From NCBI GenBank assembly GCA_023417655.1, contig JAEZFD010000029.1, positions 116,923 through 180,922 on the forward strand: a stretch of DNA of 64,000 nucleotides, in the 5' to 3' direction. Source of the stretch: Planctomycetota bacterium. GTDB taxonomy: Bacteria > Planctomycetota > Planctomycetia > Planctomycetales > Planctomycetaceae. Positions 26,509 through 36,207 of this stretch are shown here, one piece after another. The stretch's first letter is position 1. Each line of letters opens with the position of its first letter. Both the position numbers and the translations under genes were made by a program. The notes under the pieces were generated by a model. The model saw only the letters and a list, made by a program, of their open reading frames with translations, ran no database searches and was not told where the DNA came from.

Positions 26509-26907
26509 ATGGATCAGTCCCTGAATCCGACAGAGGAATGGAAGTCCGAAACAATTTATGAGGAGTGGCTGGTTTCAGGTTGGGCTCGACAGGCAGGCAT
26601 TTTATCAGGACTGTCAGCGAATAATGCGTTACATGTGACGCTGACCCGGCAAAGGCTCACTGTCACCGCGAACCTTTTCCTGATGAGACGTCTCATTCGC
26701 ACGATCGGCCTCGAACTTTCGATCCCGGTAACTGACGTCATTAAGGCAAAGCGCCTTTTTCTGCGACGATTTGAGATCACTTACCGCGACCAGTCAGGGA
26801 GTGAGTCACAAATCATCCTGGCTCCCTGGAGACCGCAGAAGTTTGAGGAGGCTCTGAACGAAGCAGGCGTCTCAAAGAGCTTCGAGGAGCGAGAGGGGAA
26901 GGCTTGA
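26509..26907 (+). CDS. Small PH/GRAM-like hypothetical protein
   Basis: 132 residues from the ATG at 26509, which has GAGG ten bases upstream; an ATG at 26503 and a GTG at 26461 are also in frame. No signal or membrane segment. The sequence alternates beta-strand-like runs ('ALHVTLTRQRLTVTANLFL', 'LELSIPVTDVIKAKRLF', 'FEITYRDQSGSESQIILA') and ends in a helix ('KFEEALNEAGV'), a pattern seen in bacterial PH-like domains. I do not recognise a specific family and assign no function. Confidence 0.65.
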   Translation: MDQSLNPTEEWKSETIYEEWLVSGWARQAGILSGLSANNALHVTLTRQRLTVTANLFLMRRLIRTIGLELSIPVTDVIKAKRLFLRRFEITYRDQSGSESQIILAPWRPQKFEEALNEAGVSKSFEEREGKA

Positions 26908-27019
26908 TCATGTCCACGGGCTGGGGGCAGGAGAAACCCAGTTGGTCAGAATGTCCCCGAGTTGACCGCTTTGTAAGTTACTCGGACTTTAATCAACGAA
27001 CTCAAGAACTGTGAGTCTT

Positions 27020-27538
27020 ATGCCCCTCCCTTCCGTCTCAGTTCCGGGCCTGGTGATTCGACCGGCAACACCTGATGACCTCCCTGTGATTCTTCAGTTC
27101 ATCCGGGATCTCGCCGAATTCGAGAAGCTGTCACACCAAGTAACGGCCACCCTCGAGGATCTGCAGAACGGACTCTTCGGAGAACGTCACTCTGCAGAAG
27201 CGGTGATTGCGGAAGCCGCCGGGAAGACGGTGGGATACGCCTTATTCTTCACCAGTTTCTCAACGTTTCAGGGACGTGCCGGGATCTATCTCGAAGACCT
27301 CTATGTCCAGCCGGCGTCGCGAGGACAGGGGATCGGAAAAGCTCTGCTCTGTGCGGTGGGTCAAATCGCTGCCAGCCGCAACTGCGGCCGCTATGAATGG
27401 TCCGTCCTCGACTGGAACGTATCCGCGATCGAGTTCTACACACGACTCGGCGCAGAAATGCAGCCCGACTGGCGGCGAATGAAAGTCGAAGGACCGGAAT
27501 TGGCCGCCCTCGCATCTTTGCAGGCAAAGAGTCCCTGA
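27020..27538 (+). CDS. GNAT N-acetyltransferase (diamine/thialysine acetyltransferase-like)
   Basis: Acetyl-CoA-dependent N-acetyltransferase, 172 residues from ATG 27020 (a GTG at 27011 is also possible). Motif A for acetyl-CoA is 'YLEDLYVQPASRGQGIGKAL'. The downstream 'CGRYEWSVLDWNVSAIEFYT' is characteristic of the spermidine/spermine-thialysine acetyltransferase branch (SSAT/SAT2). The substrate is probably a small amine, but that is inference. Cytoplasmic, monocistronic. Confidence 0.88.
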   Translation: MPLPSVSVPGLVIRPATPDDLPVILQFIRDLAEFEKLSHQVTATLEDLQNGLFGERHSAEAVIAEAAGKTVGYALFFTSFSTFQGRAGIYLEDLYVQPASRGQGIGKALLCAVGQIAASRNCGRYEWSVLDWNVSAIEFYTRLGAEMQPDWRRMKVEGPELAALASLQAKSP

Positions 27539-27663
27539 GACACCCGACGGTTCTGAAGAAATGGATGCGCGAGGGTGACGATAGGCGTTGCGTTCGCTAC
27601 TTTGGACGCATCACTCAGATTTGATCTCAATGCTTTCACAAGAGTGCTTCGAGGAATCCATCT

Positions 27664-30600
27664 ATGCGTTGGGCATGTCTGCTGGCGGTCCTGAGTCTCA
27701 CCTCCCTTCAAGCCGTTCATGCCGAGGAACCGGACTCGGGTTTCAAGCCCATCTTCAACGGCGAAAACCTCAATGGATGGAGCGGAAAGGAGGGCTTCTG
27801 GAAGGTCGTTGACGGCGCTATCGTCGGAGAAACGACTCCGCAGCAGGTGCTCGATAAAAACACCTTTCTGGTCTGGGATCAAGGCCCGGTTGATGACTTC
27901 GAACTTCGCCTGAAATTCCGTATTTCAGGCAGTGACAAAGCCAATAGCGGGATTCAATTCCGGGGGGTGCAGCGTCCGGACGGCCATGTCGTCGGGTATC
28001 AGGCCGACATTGATCTTGGCGGGGAGTGGATCGGGGCACTCTATGACGAAGCCGCGCGTGGAACGCTGGCAAAGCGCGGACAGAAAACCCGTGTTGAGGT
28101 AAACGGAAAGCTCCGCACTGAAAACGTTGCTGATGCTGCAACGCTCTTGGCGGGGATCAAGCGAGGAGACTGGAACGAGTATTCCATCAAAGCTCAGGGA
28201 AATCGCATCACCCTGAAGATCAACGGCGCGGTCATGTCGGAAGTGATTGACGACGACCCGAAAGGACTGGACCGGAGCGGCATTCTGGCACTGCAGCTGC
28301 ATACCGGGCCACCGATGAAGATCGAGTTCAAAGACATTCGACTCAAACGACTCCCGCTGCAGGGGGGATGGAAGAAAGCCGTCTTCATCGCCGGGACTCC
28401 AAGTCACGGGTACTCGCAACATGAACACAACGCTGGCTGCCTGCTGCTTGCCAGTCATCTGAAAGCAGCGGAAGCGGCGGGGTTACAGATGGTCAATGCC
28501 GTCTATCTGAACGGCTGGCCGAAAGATCCAACGGCCCTCGATAACGCCGACACAGTTGTCGCCTATTGCGACGGGGGAGAGCGGCATTTCCTCAATCCGC
28601 ACGTGAGTGAGTTTGATGAACTCGTGAAGACCCGGAAGGTCGGTCTCGTCTGTCTGCACTATGGCGTGGAAACGACAAAAGGTGAGAAGGGCGACGCATT
28701 TCTCAGATGGATCGGTGGCTACTTCGAACCGTTCTGGTCCGTGAATCCGCACTGGGTCGCGAACTTCGAAAAGATTCCCGTCCATCCGGTGACCCGAGGA
28801 GTCGGTCCTTTCGAGATCAATGATGAGTGGTACTACCACATGCGGTTCGTGCCGAACATGACAGGCGTGACCCCGCTGCTGACCGCGATGCCTCCACGCG
28901 AGACCCTCAATCGCAAGGACGGCCCTCACTCCGGAAACCCTGAAGTCCGGGCCGCTGTTCTCGAGCGCAAAGAACCTCAGCATGTGGCCTGGGCTTATGA
29001 TCGCCCGGAAGGACAGGGGCGCGGATTCGGATTCACTGGGGGTCACTTCCACGCCAACTGGCAGCACGACGATTTCCGCAGGCTGGTGCTTAATGCCATC
29101 GTCTGGACCGCGCAAGGAGAAGTCCCTCAGAACGGCGTCGCCACCCGGACACCGACCGTCCCTGAAATGGAAGCGAATCACGACAAACCGAAGCCGGAGA
29201 ACTTTCAGTTCAAGTCTCCGATTAAGTCGGCGGCACCAGAAGCAGGCGCAGCGAAAGATCTGAAGCCCGGTGCCACGTCCGCGAAGCCTGTCTTTCGATC
29301 TGGAGTCGTGACCGCACAGACGCCCGGCGGAGGTGTTGATATCAATGTCGACATTACGGGAGCCAAAGCGCTGTATCTGGTTGTGCTTGATGGAGGAGAC
29401 GGGATTGGCTGCGACTGGGCCGACTGGGAAAAGCCTCGGCTCGTTCATGGAAAGAATGCCTCGGAACAGAAGCTGACCGATCTCAAGTGGACGGCCGCAG
29501 CAGCAGGCCACGGAGGCGTTCGGGTCAACCAGAACAGCGGCGGTCAGGCTCTGCGCTCACACGGCCGGGAACTGGAATATGGCATCGGAACGCATGCCAA
29601 CTCAGTCATCGAATATGCACTGCCGGAAGGCCATGAATTCACCCGATTCATCACCCGTGGAGTCCTTGATGAAGGAGGAACTAATCAGGGCTGCGGATCA
29701 TCCGTGCAGTTTCTGGTTTTCACAGAAAAGCCGAGCCCCGAAGTCTTTCGTCAGGCAACAGCCGCCAGCAACCAGGCAAGCCATGAGTCATCGTTCGCTC
29801 TGGAACAACTGGAGGTCCATCCGGCTCTCAAAGCCACTCTGTTCGCCAGTGAGCCGATGATGTCCAACCCGACATCGATTGATATCGACCATCTGGGACG
29901 AGTCTGGGTTTGCGAAGGAGTGAACTACCGCGCGTTCGCGAATAAAGACCTGATCGGTCCCGATCGCCCGGGAGACAGACTGCTCATTCTCGAAGACCTT
30001 GACCACAACGGCGTCGCCGACAAGGCGAGCGTGTTCTACCAAGGCCATGACATCGACTCTGCACACGGCGTGCTGATTCTGCCCACTGTTGATGGAGTCG
30101 GCACCCGTGCACTGATTTCAGCAGGCGACAGCATCTTCTATCTCATCGACGACAACGGAGATTTGAAAGCGGATCGCAAGGAGATTCTGTTCACTGGAAT
30201 CAGCGGGGCTCAGCACGATCACGGAATTCACGCGGTCCACTTCGGTCCTGACGGCAAGCTGTACTTCAACTTTGGCAACTACGGCAAGCAGATCAAAGAC
30301 CGGGAGGGAAAGCCCATTATCGACATGATGGGCAACGAAGTGAATGACTCACGCCAGCCTTATCAGGAAGGCATGGTCTTTCGCTGCAATCTCGATGGCA
30401 GTGAGTTTGAGACGCTCGGCTGGAACTTCCGAAACAATTGGGAAGTCTGCGTCGATTCCTTCGGCACCATCTGGCAGAGCGACAATGATGACGACGGCAA
30501 CCGGGGAGTGCGTCTCAACTTCGTGATGGAATATGGCAATTATGGCTACCGCGATGAACTGTCAGGAGCCAGCTGGCAGACTCCACGAACGAACTGGGAA

Positions 30601-32811
30601 GCGGAGATCCCGCTGCGACACTGGCACCTGAATGATCCCGGTACTGTGCCAAACCTGATTCAGACCGGCGCAGGGGCTCCGACCGGCATCTGCTTCTATG
30701 AAGGCACGCTGTTCCCAGCGGAGTTGCGAGGAGCCATCATTCACTGCGATGCCGGATCAAACAGCTGTCGGGCGTACGTTCCCAAAGCTGATGGTGCCGG
30801 GTACTCAGCCGAACCGATTGACCTGTTGGTCGGCACGCTCAACCGCTGGTTTCGCCCGAGCGATGTCTGTATTGCGCCAGACGGAAGCGTGATGGTCGCG
30901 GACTGGTACGATCCCGGCGTCGGCGGACACCGGATGCAGGACATCGAACACGGCCGGATCTTCCGACTCGCGCCGCCTGCTGGAGCACGCTATCAGAGTC
31001 CCCAGCATGATTTTTCGACTCCGCAAGGAGCAGTGAAGGCTTTGCAGTCTCCCAATATGGCCACCCGATATCTGGCATGGACAACCCTGCAGAAGTTCGG
31101 AACCGAGGCCGTTGCTCCACTGAATACGCTGTGGAACAGTAAGGATCCTGTTCTTCAGGCCCGGGCACTCTGGCTGCTGGGGAAACTGGATCGGCCACAT
31201 GCTGACATCGTCGAAACTCTGCGGGCTGGACTCGCTCACTCTGATCCCAACATTCGAATCACTGCGATTCGTTTGCTGCGGCAGAAGCTGAACACCGTGT
31301 CACTCGACGATGTGAAAGGAGTGGTCACTGCAGACGACACCTCGCCAGCATTCCTGCGCGAGATCCTGATCGCTCTGCGTCAGATTCCAGAGAGCTGGTA
31401 TCCTGCTGAGTTGAGAGAACACTATGCCGCAGGCGCCTGGGCGAAGCTCGCCGAACGTTATCAGGGCGACGATCGCTGGTATCTTGAGGCCCTGGGCATT
31501 GCAGCCACCAAGCACTGGGACCTGTATCTCGAGACATGGTTAAGTTCCGTCGGAGAGGACTGGAAAAGCACGAAGGCCGGCCGTGATATCGTCTGGCGTT
31601 CGCGTGCAAAGCAAACGTCAAAGCTTCTAGCGGGTTTGATCACGAGTCCTGTGACGCCGCTGGATGAGATTCCCCGTTACTTCCGCGCCTTGGATTTTCA
31701 GAATCCTGCCGATCGGCAGCCGGTCATCGAGCTGCTTGCGTTGAACGCAGACGTGAAAGACCCCGACCGTCGAAGCCTGATTCAGGCGGAAGCTTTGACC
31801 CGATTGGGGAATGCCGATCTTTCGAAGAATCCACAGCTGCGTGAAACCGTCAATCAAATTCTGAAGGAGAGCCAGGGCACCGTGCAATTCGTTTCTCTGG
31901 TAGGCCGCTTCCAGTTACAGGACCGATACCCTGAACTCGTGACGCTTGTGCAATCAGCTCCAGAATCTCAGGTCGCGGTCGATGCGGTCACCATGCTGTT
32001 TGGGAAGAACCAGCAAAAGCTTTTAAGCGACGCGATCGAAAAAGGAGATCGAGAGCGAGCCGAAGCGATCATTACTGCTCTGGGGAATTGCGGCGACAAA
32101 CGCGGAATTGCCATGCTCCAGCCGATCCTGACGGATGAGGCTCGTCCCATGTGGATGCGGCAGGCTGTTGTGAAAGCGCTCGGGGCTTCCAACACTGGCG
32201 GCAGTGAATTGCTGAAATTCGCCGAAGGGAACGTCCTACAGGGTCCATTAGGCCCTGCACTCGCGGCCAGTCTGCTGAATTCCTCGAACCCATCCATCCG
32301 CGAAGCGGCCCTGAAGATTTTCCCGTCGCCTCCAGGTAAGAATTCGGCTCCACTCCCGCCGATCACAGATCTTGCAAAGCGAACCGGCAACGCCGATCAG
32401 GGACGCATCATTTTTAACACCACCGGCACCTGTAACAAATGTCATCAGGTGAACGGGATCGGCGTCGAGATTGGCCCCAATCTTTCCGAGATCGGCAAGA
32501 AGCTGGCCCGACCTGCGTTGTATGAATCCATTCTGTTCCCGTCAGCGGCAATCAGCCACGGGTATGAAAATTGGTCAGTCGTCACCGAGTCCGGTCAGGT
32601 CTATACCGGGCTCATGATCAGCGAGACGCCGACTGAGATTCAGATGAAAGACGACAAAGGGATTATCCGCAAGATCCCCGTCGAAGAGATTGAGGTCCGT
32701 CGCAAGCAGGATGTTTCGCTGATGCCTGCGGACCTTCAACGGCTGATGACCATTGATGAGTTGGTCGACGTCGTGGAATACATGACGACCCTAAAGGAAC
32801 GGCGGCTGTAA
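27664..32811 (+). CDS. Giant secreted DUF1080-ThuA-NPCBM-dehydrogenase propeller-HEAT-cytochrome c fusion
   Basis: 1,715 residues, exported (signal peptide 1-21). In order: DUF1080/3-keto-disaccharide hydrolase beta-sandwich (about 28-230, 'IFNGENLNGWSGKEGFWKV'); ThuA trehalose-utilisation domain (about 235-480, 'VFIAGTPSHGYSQHEHNAGC'); an NPCBM galactose-binding-like domain (about 545-690, 'GIGTHANSVIEYALPEG'); a PVC-type membrane-bound dehydrogenase beta-propeller (about 705-1125, 'DIDHLGRVWVCEGVNYR', 'HDHGIHAVHFGPDGKLYFNF'); HEAT-like repeats (about 1130-1540); and a C-terminal cytochrome c with CNKCH (Cys1590, Cys1593, His1594). These modules often occur as separate proteins in planctomycetes. 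Together they suggest oxidation of a sugar with direct electron transfer to heme, in the periplasm. Substrate unknown. Confidence 0.92.
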   Translation: MRWACLLAVLSLTSLQAVHAEEPDSGFKPIFNGENLNGWSGKEGFWKVVDGAIVGETTPQQVLDKNTFLVWDQGPVDDFELRLKFRISGSDKANSGIQFRGVQRPDGHVVGYQADIDLGGEWIGALYDEAARGTLAKRGQKTRVEVNGKLRTENVADAATLLAGIKRGDWNEYSIKAQGNRITLKINGAVMSEVIDDDPKGLDRSGILALQLHTGPPMKIEFKDIRLKRLPLQGGWKKAVFIAGTPSHGYSQHEHNAGCLLLASHLKAAEAAGLQMVNAVYLNGWPKDPTALDNADTVVAYCDGGERHFLNPHVSEFDELVKTRKVGLVCLHYGVETTKGEKGDAFLRWIGGYFEPFWSVNPHWVANFEKIPVHPVTRGVGPFEINDEWYYHMRFVPNMTGVTPLLTAMPPRETLNRKDGPHSGNPEVRAAVLERKEPQHVAWAYDRPEGQGRGFGFTGGHFHANWQHDDFRRLVLNAIVWTAQGEVPQNGVATRTPTVPEMEANHDKPKPENFQFKSPIKSAAPEAGAAKDLKPGATSAKPVFRSGVVTAQTPGGGVDINVDITGAKALYLVVLDGGDGIGCDWADWEKPRLVHGKNASEQKLTDLKWTAAAAGHGGVRVNQNSGGQALRSHGRELEYGIGTHANSVIEYALPEGHEFTRFITRGVLDEGGTNQGCGSSVQFLVFTEKPSPEVFRQATAASNQASHESSFALEQLEVHPALKATLFASEPMMSNPTSIDIDHLGRVWVCEGVNYRAFANKDLIGPDRPGDRLLILEDLDHNGVADKASVFYQGHDIDSAHGVLILPTVDGVGTRALISAGDSIFYLIDDNGDLKADRKEILFTGISGAQHDHGIHAVHFGPDGKLYFNFGNYGKQIKDREGKPIIDMMGNEVNDSRQPYQEGMVFRCNLDGSEFETLGWNFRNNWEVCVDSFGTIWQSDNDDDGNRGVRLNFVMEYGNYGYRDELSGASWQTPRTNWEAEIPLRHWHLNDPGTVPNLIQTGAGAPTGICFYEGTLFPAELRGAIIHCDAGSNSCRAYVPKADGAGYSAEPIDLLVGTLNRWFRPSDVCIAPDGSVMVADWYDPGVGGHRMQDIEHGRIFRLAPPAGARYQSPQHDFSTPQGAVKALQSPNMATRYLAWTTLQKFGTEAVAPLNTLWNSKDPVLQARALWLLGKLDRPHADIVETLRAGLAHSDPNIRITAIRLLRQKLNTVSLDDVKGVVTADDTSPAFLREILIALRQIPESWYPAELREHYAAGAWAKLAERYQGDDRWYLEALGIAATKHWDLYLETWLSSVGEDWKSTKAGRDIVWRSRAKQTSKLLAGLITSPVTPLDEIPRYFRALDFQNPADRQPVIELLALNADVKDPDRRSLIQAEALTRLGNADLSKNPQLRETVNQILKESQGTVQFVSLVGRFQLQDRYPELVTLVQSAPESQVAVDAVTMLFGKNQQKLLSDAIEKGDRERAEAIITALGNCGDKRGIAMLQPILTDEARPMWMRQAVVKALGASNTGGSELLKFAEGNVLQGPLGPALAASLLNSSNPSIREAALKIFPSPPGKNSAPLPPITDLAKRTGNADQGRIIFNTTGTCNKCHQVNGIGVEIGPNLSEIGKKLARPALYESILFPSAAISHGYENWSVVTESGQVYTGLMISETPTEIQMKDDKGIIRKIPVEEIEVRRKQDVSLMPADLQRLMTIDELVDVVEYMTTLKERRL

Positions 32812-32994
32812 GCACCGATCTCCAGAACGTGTCGCTTCATTGCAAATCAACAGAAGATCGATGAAGCGATCTCCTGTTCTCCTTCCTTCCAGCTGCCCGC
32901 GGAGCTTGATTTCACGCAACATCATTGTTGAGATCAGAGTCACCGTCCCCTGCCTGAGACTCCTCGAGTCCTCCCACCCACTGGAGTTTGTCCG

Positions 32995-35094
32995 ATGCCT
33001 GTTGATCGTGTCTCAGCTGCTGAACCGAAGAGGTCATCGCGACGGATTCGCAGCCGGTGTTGCAACCAATTCAGTTGGTTCGCCGTCTGGACGTTGGGGG
33101 CTGTGATCGGTCTGACCTCCGGCCTCCTCATCGCCGCAGAGCCGGTCGCCACTGCCACTCCTGCGCCGGGTGAAGAACTGCTGCAGGATTACTTCCGGCT
33201 GCGGACAGAAGCCATTGAGGAGAGTTGCCTGGCGGATGTGAAGACTGCAGAAGACTGGCTCAGTCAGCGTGACGCCCGACACCTTGAACTGCGTGAGATG
33301 TTGCGACTCTCACCCTGGCCGGAGAAGACGCCGTTGCAGCCTGTCATCACCGGCACGCTCGAACACGGCGACATCATCGTCGAGAAGCTGCACTTCCAGT
33401 CACAGCCAGGTTTGTACGTCACTGCGAATCTATATCGTCCCCGTGAAATTCAGGGGAAGCTTCCAGCCATTCTTTACGTCTGTGGTCATGCCAATGTGAA
33501 AGAAAAGGGCGTCTCTCTAGGGAATAAGGCTGGATACCAGCACCATGGTGCCTGGTTCGCGCAGAACGGTTATGTCTGCCTGACGATCGACACGATTCAG
33601 CTGGGAGAGATCTCCGGACTTCATCACGGAACCCATCATCTGGGAATGTGGGAATGGCTGAATCGGGGCTATACCCCGGCAGGCGTTGAAGCCTGGAACG
33701 GTATTCGAGCGATTGATTACCTGCAGTCGCGTCCTGAAGTCGATCCAGAACGAATTGGCGTCACCGGCCGGTCAGGAGGAGGAGCTTACTCGTGGTATAT
33801 CGCCGCGCTGGATGATCGCGTGAAAGCCGCAGCCCCAGTTGCCGGCATTACCAGTATGCGGAATCACATTATCGACAAGTGCATTAATGGACACTGCGAC
33901 TGCATGTTCATGGTCAATCGCTACGGCTGGGACTTCCCACTGCTCGCGGCCATGATCGCCCCGCGACCGATGTTACTGATCAATACAGATCGCGATCGGA
34001 TTTTCCCACTCGACGGAGTCGTCGATGTTCATACTAAGACTCGACGAATTTATCAGCTTCTGAATGCTGACGAGAATAACGGGCTCTTCATTGCCAAGGG
34101 GGGACATCAGGACATTCAGCATCTGCAGAACGCCGCGTTCCAGTGGTTCAACCTGCATTTGAAGAAAGACACCGATCCGATTACGACCGCAGCAACGAAG
34201 CTGTTCCCGCCACGCGAACTGAAAGTCTTCGAGACGCTGCCTGCCGATGAGAAAGTCACCACCGCTCAGGAATGGTTCAACCTCCCGTCTCCGCAGAGTG
34301 AGGAACAGGAGCTGCGGCAATTCAAGCCAAGCCGCACCGGCCTGCTGACGGAACGCCAGCTGAATGTGAAAGAGGTGAAGAGTCTGGATTCCAATGGAAT
34401 TCAGGTCCGCATTTTCGAATTCGATTCAGAGAAACCGTATCGTCTGAACTTCGCGGTGGTCAGTGATGTGGGCACACCTGCGAATGTCCCTGTGAACATT
34501 CATGTCCTCTCTCCGGCGGAATGGGATCAGTCGCCCGTGTTGGATGCGATCGGTCAGGGAAAGAGTGATTCCCAGTTGCCGACAGAACAGTTGAAAAGTC
34601 TTTACCGGCCGGGAACCGTACAGGTTTATCTTGCTCCCCGGGGAGCAGGAAGCACCCGCTGGGAAGAAGATTCCAAGGCGAAGCCGCATTCGCGCCGTAG
34701 CTTCAACCTGCTCGGAACCACTGAGGACGAGCGACGGGGGATCGACACCGCGAATGCGCTGGCTGCGATTCAGGTTGCTCTGAAGAATCCCACGAATGTT
34801 ACCGTGAGCGGGAAGGGAGCCGCTGCATTCTGGTCACTGTACGCGTCATTGCTCTCGCCGGACAAACTGCAGTACCGACTCCAGGGAATGGAATTCGAAC
34901 CGCGAACGGCTCCTCAGATCTTGGGGATGGAAGAACAGACCTCGATTCCTGAACTGCTGCTCCAGTCCGCCAGTCAGGGGAATGCCGTTGAGTATCTCGC
35001 TGTTGCCGGGGAAGACCCGACCTTTCGCGACACCGTTGAAAAGAAGGCCAAACGCCACGGCGTGAAGGCTGTGAAAGTCACGACTGCCGAATAG
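32995..35094 (+). CDS. Secreted acetylxylan-esterase-like alpha/beta hydrolase
   Basis: 699 residues. A late signal or anchor segment lies at about 28-48 ('FAVWTLGAVIGLTSGLLIA'). The hydrolase core (about 110-390) has 'ILYVCGHANVKEKG', the nucleophile elbow GRSGGG with Ser260 and 'IAPRPMLLINTDRDRIFPLD' around the acid, with 'KGGHQDIQH' as a probable catalytic His. This is the acetyl xylan esterase/dienelactone hydrolase-like group common in planctomycetes. The C-terminal ~300 residues form a second, unrecognised alpha/beta region. Same strand as the giant fusion 183 bases upstream, so both may serve polysaccharide or ester breakdown. Confidence 0.85.
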   Translation: MPVDRVSAAEPKRSSRRIRSRCCNQFSWFAVWTLGAVIGLTSGLLIAAEPVATATPAPGEELLQDYFRLRTEAIEESCLADVKTAEDWLSQRDARHLELREMLRLSPWPEKTPLQPVITGTLEHGDIIVEKLHFQSQPGLYVTANLYRPREIQGKLPAILYVCGHANVKEKGVSLGNKAGYQHHGAWFAQNGYVCLTIDTIQLGEISGLHHGTHHLGMWEWLNRGYTPAGVEAWNGIRAIDYLQSRPEVDPERIGVTGRSGGGAYSWYIAALDDRVKAAAPVAGITSMRNHIIDKCINGHCDCMFMVNRYGWDFPLLAAMIAPRPMLLINTDRDRIFPLDGVVDVHTKTRRIYQLLNADENNGLFIAKGGHQDIQHLQNAAFQWFNLHLKKDTDPITTAATKLFPPRELKVFETLPADEKVTTAQEWFNLPSPQSEEQELRQFKPSRTGLLTERQLNVKEVKSLDSNGIQVRIFEFDSEKPYRLNFAVVSDVGTPANVPVNIHVLSPAEWDQSPVLDAIGQGKSDSQLPTEQLKSLYRPGTVQVYLAPRGAGSTRWEEDSKAKPHSRRSFNLLGTTEDERRGIDTANALAAIQVALKNPTNVTVSGKGAAAFWSLYASLLSPDKLQYRLQGMEFEPRTAPQILGMEEQTSIPELLLQSASQGNAVEYLAVAGEDPTFRDTVEKKAKRHGVKAVKVTTAE

Positions 35095-35186
35095 AATTGC
35101 ATTTCGCAGTCCACGGGCTCTTCGCTTTGTAAGGGAGAGTCCGTGACAGCTACAGAGTTTCGAGAGCCCGCCTGAAGCCGCTTGGG

Positions 35187-35951
35187 TCAGGCATCAATCG
35201 CTTGCAGGATCGCGTCGGAATCCATGGCCTGGAAGGATTGCCAGTCGTTTGGAGTGATCTTTCCATCGTGAAGTGCACTCGCGACCATCGCCCCGTCCAA
35301 TCGGTTCAGCTGCAGACGCATCAGGTCCGCGACATCCCGGACGCCGCCGCCTGTCCAGAGAATGACGTCAGCCCGACGGTCTTTCACGGAATGACAGAAT
35401 GAGGCGGTCTGCACTCCGCGACTGCTGCCGATGTTCGTGAATTCCAGCACGATCAGGTGATGCAACCCGATCCGGAGGACGCTGTCCACCACATGCATGG
35501 GATGAAGATTGGCAGCAGCCGGTCCGACCGGGCGTCCATCCCGAAGGTCCAGGCTGAAGATGAGTCGGTCCGTCCCAATAGCGTCGACCAGCGGTTCGAG
35601 CATCTTTAGATCAGTCAGTGACTCCAGGCCAATGATGACCCGCGTCGCGCCGAGAGCGAGAACCGCCTCTGCCTCGGCGACTGTCGAAACACCGGCATCG
35701 ACCGCGAGGGAGGTCCCGCATTCTGCGAGAGCACTTACCAACAGGGAAGGGGGAGCCCCTGTCTGAATGGCGTCCAGATCCGCAACATAAAACCACTGCG
35801 GCTGGAAGGCTTTTCTGATTGCCTGACAGGTCTCGACGGGGTCCGCCCCCGGAGTCAGGCAACTGACATTCGGACGATAAAGTTCGCGTCGCCCCCCGAC
35901 GCCGCGCACAAGTCGTCCCTGCATGATGTCGAGAACGGGAACCAGTTCCAT
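35187..35951 (-). CDS. HisA/HisF-related TIM-barrel protein
   Basis: 254 residues with clear homology to HisA, the Amadori isomerase of histidine synthesis. Both catalytic aspartates of HisA are in place: Asp8 (VPVLDIMQGRLVRG) and Asp135 (FSLDLRDGR). The phosphate-binding loops differ from HisA: 'DAGVST' and 'WTGGGVRDVADL' are present. No other his gene is adjacent. HisA relatives occur as stray paralogues in methylotrophs and planctomycetes near tetrahydromethanopterin-linked C1 genes, and this may be one of those rather than true HisA. Convergent with the esterase gene. Confidence 0.8.
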   Translation of the reverse strand: MELVPVLDIMQGRLVRGVGGRRELYRPNVSCLTPGADPVETCQAIRKAFQPQWFYVADLDAIQTGAPPSLLVSALAECGTSLAVDAGVSTVAEAEAVLALGATRVIIGLESLTDLKMLEPLVDAIGTDRLIFSLDLRDGRPVGPAAANLHPMHVVDSVLRIGLHHLIVLEFTNIGSSRGVQTASFCHSVKDRRADVILWTGGGVRDVADLMRLQLNRLDGAMVASALHDGKITPNDWQSFQAMDSDAILQAIDA

Positions 35952-36207
35952 GACTCTTCTCCCGGGGATCCCTTCACTCCAGTCGCCTCCGGCAGCACTG
36001 ATGCGATCTGGGTCATGTTCCCCGGTTTCCTCAGATCGATGAGATTGAGGAAGTCAGAGATTTTTCACCTGGCGAGCAGCGGAGACGGATGTTCCGGAGA
36101 TGAGCAGATTAGAATTGCTCTCTCCATCTTAAACCGCGCCTCTGCCGTCTCAACAGAATTGTGGCCATTCCGCCTGCAAACCGGAAAGTCGCCCGCCGCT
36201 CGGATGT

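Noticed and set aside
28483..29511. 342-residue minus-strand open frame inside the giant fusion gene
   Set aside because: Antisense shadow of a gene with strong domain evidence. Its translation has no recognisable motif.
35114..35170. Terminator between the esterase and HisA-like genes (CGGGCTCT ... AGAGCCCG)
   Set aside because: Eight-base arms are about 41 bases apart with no U-tract. Too weak to annotate.
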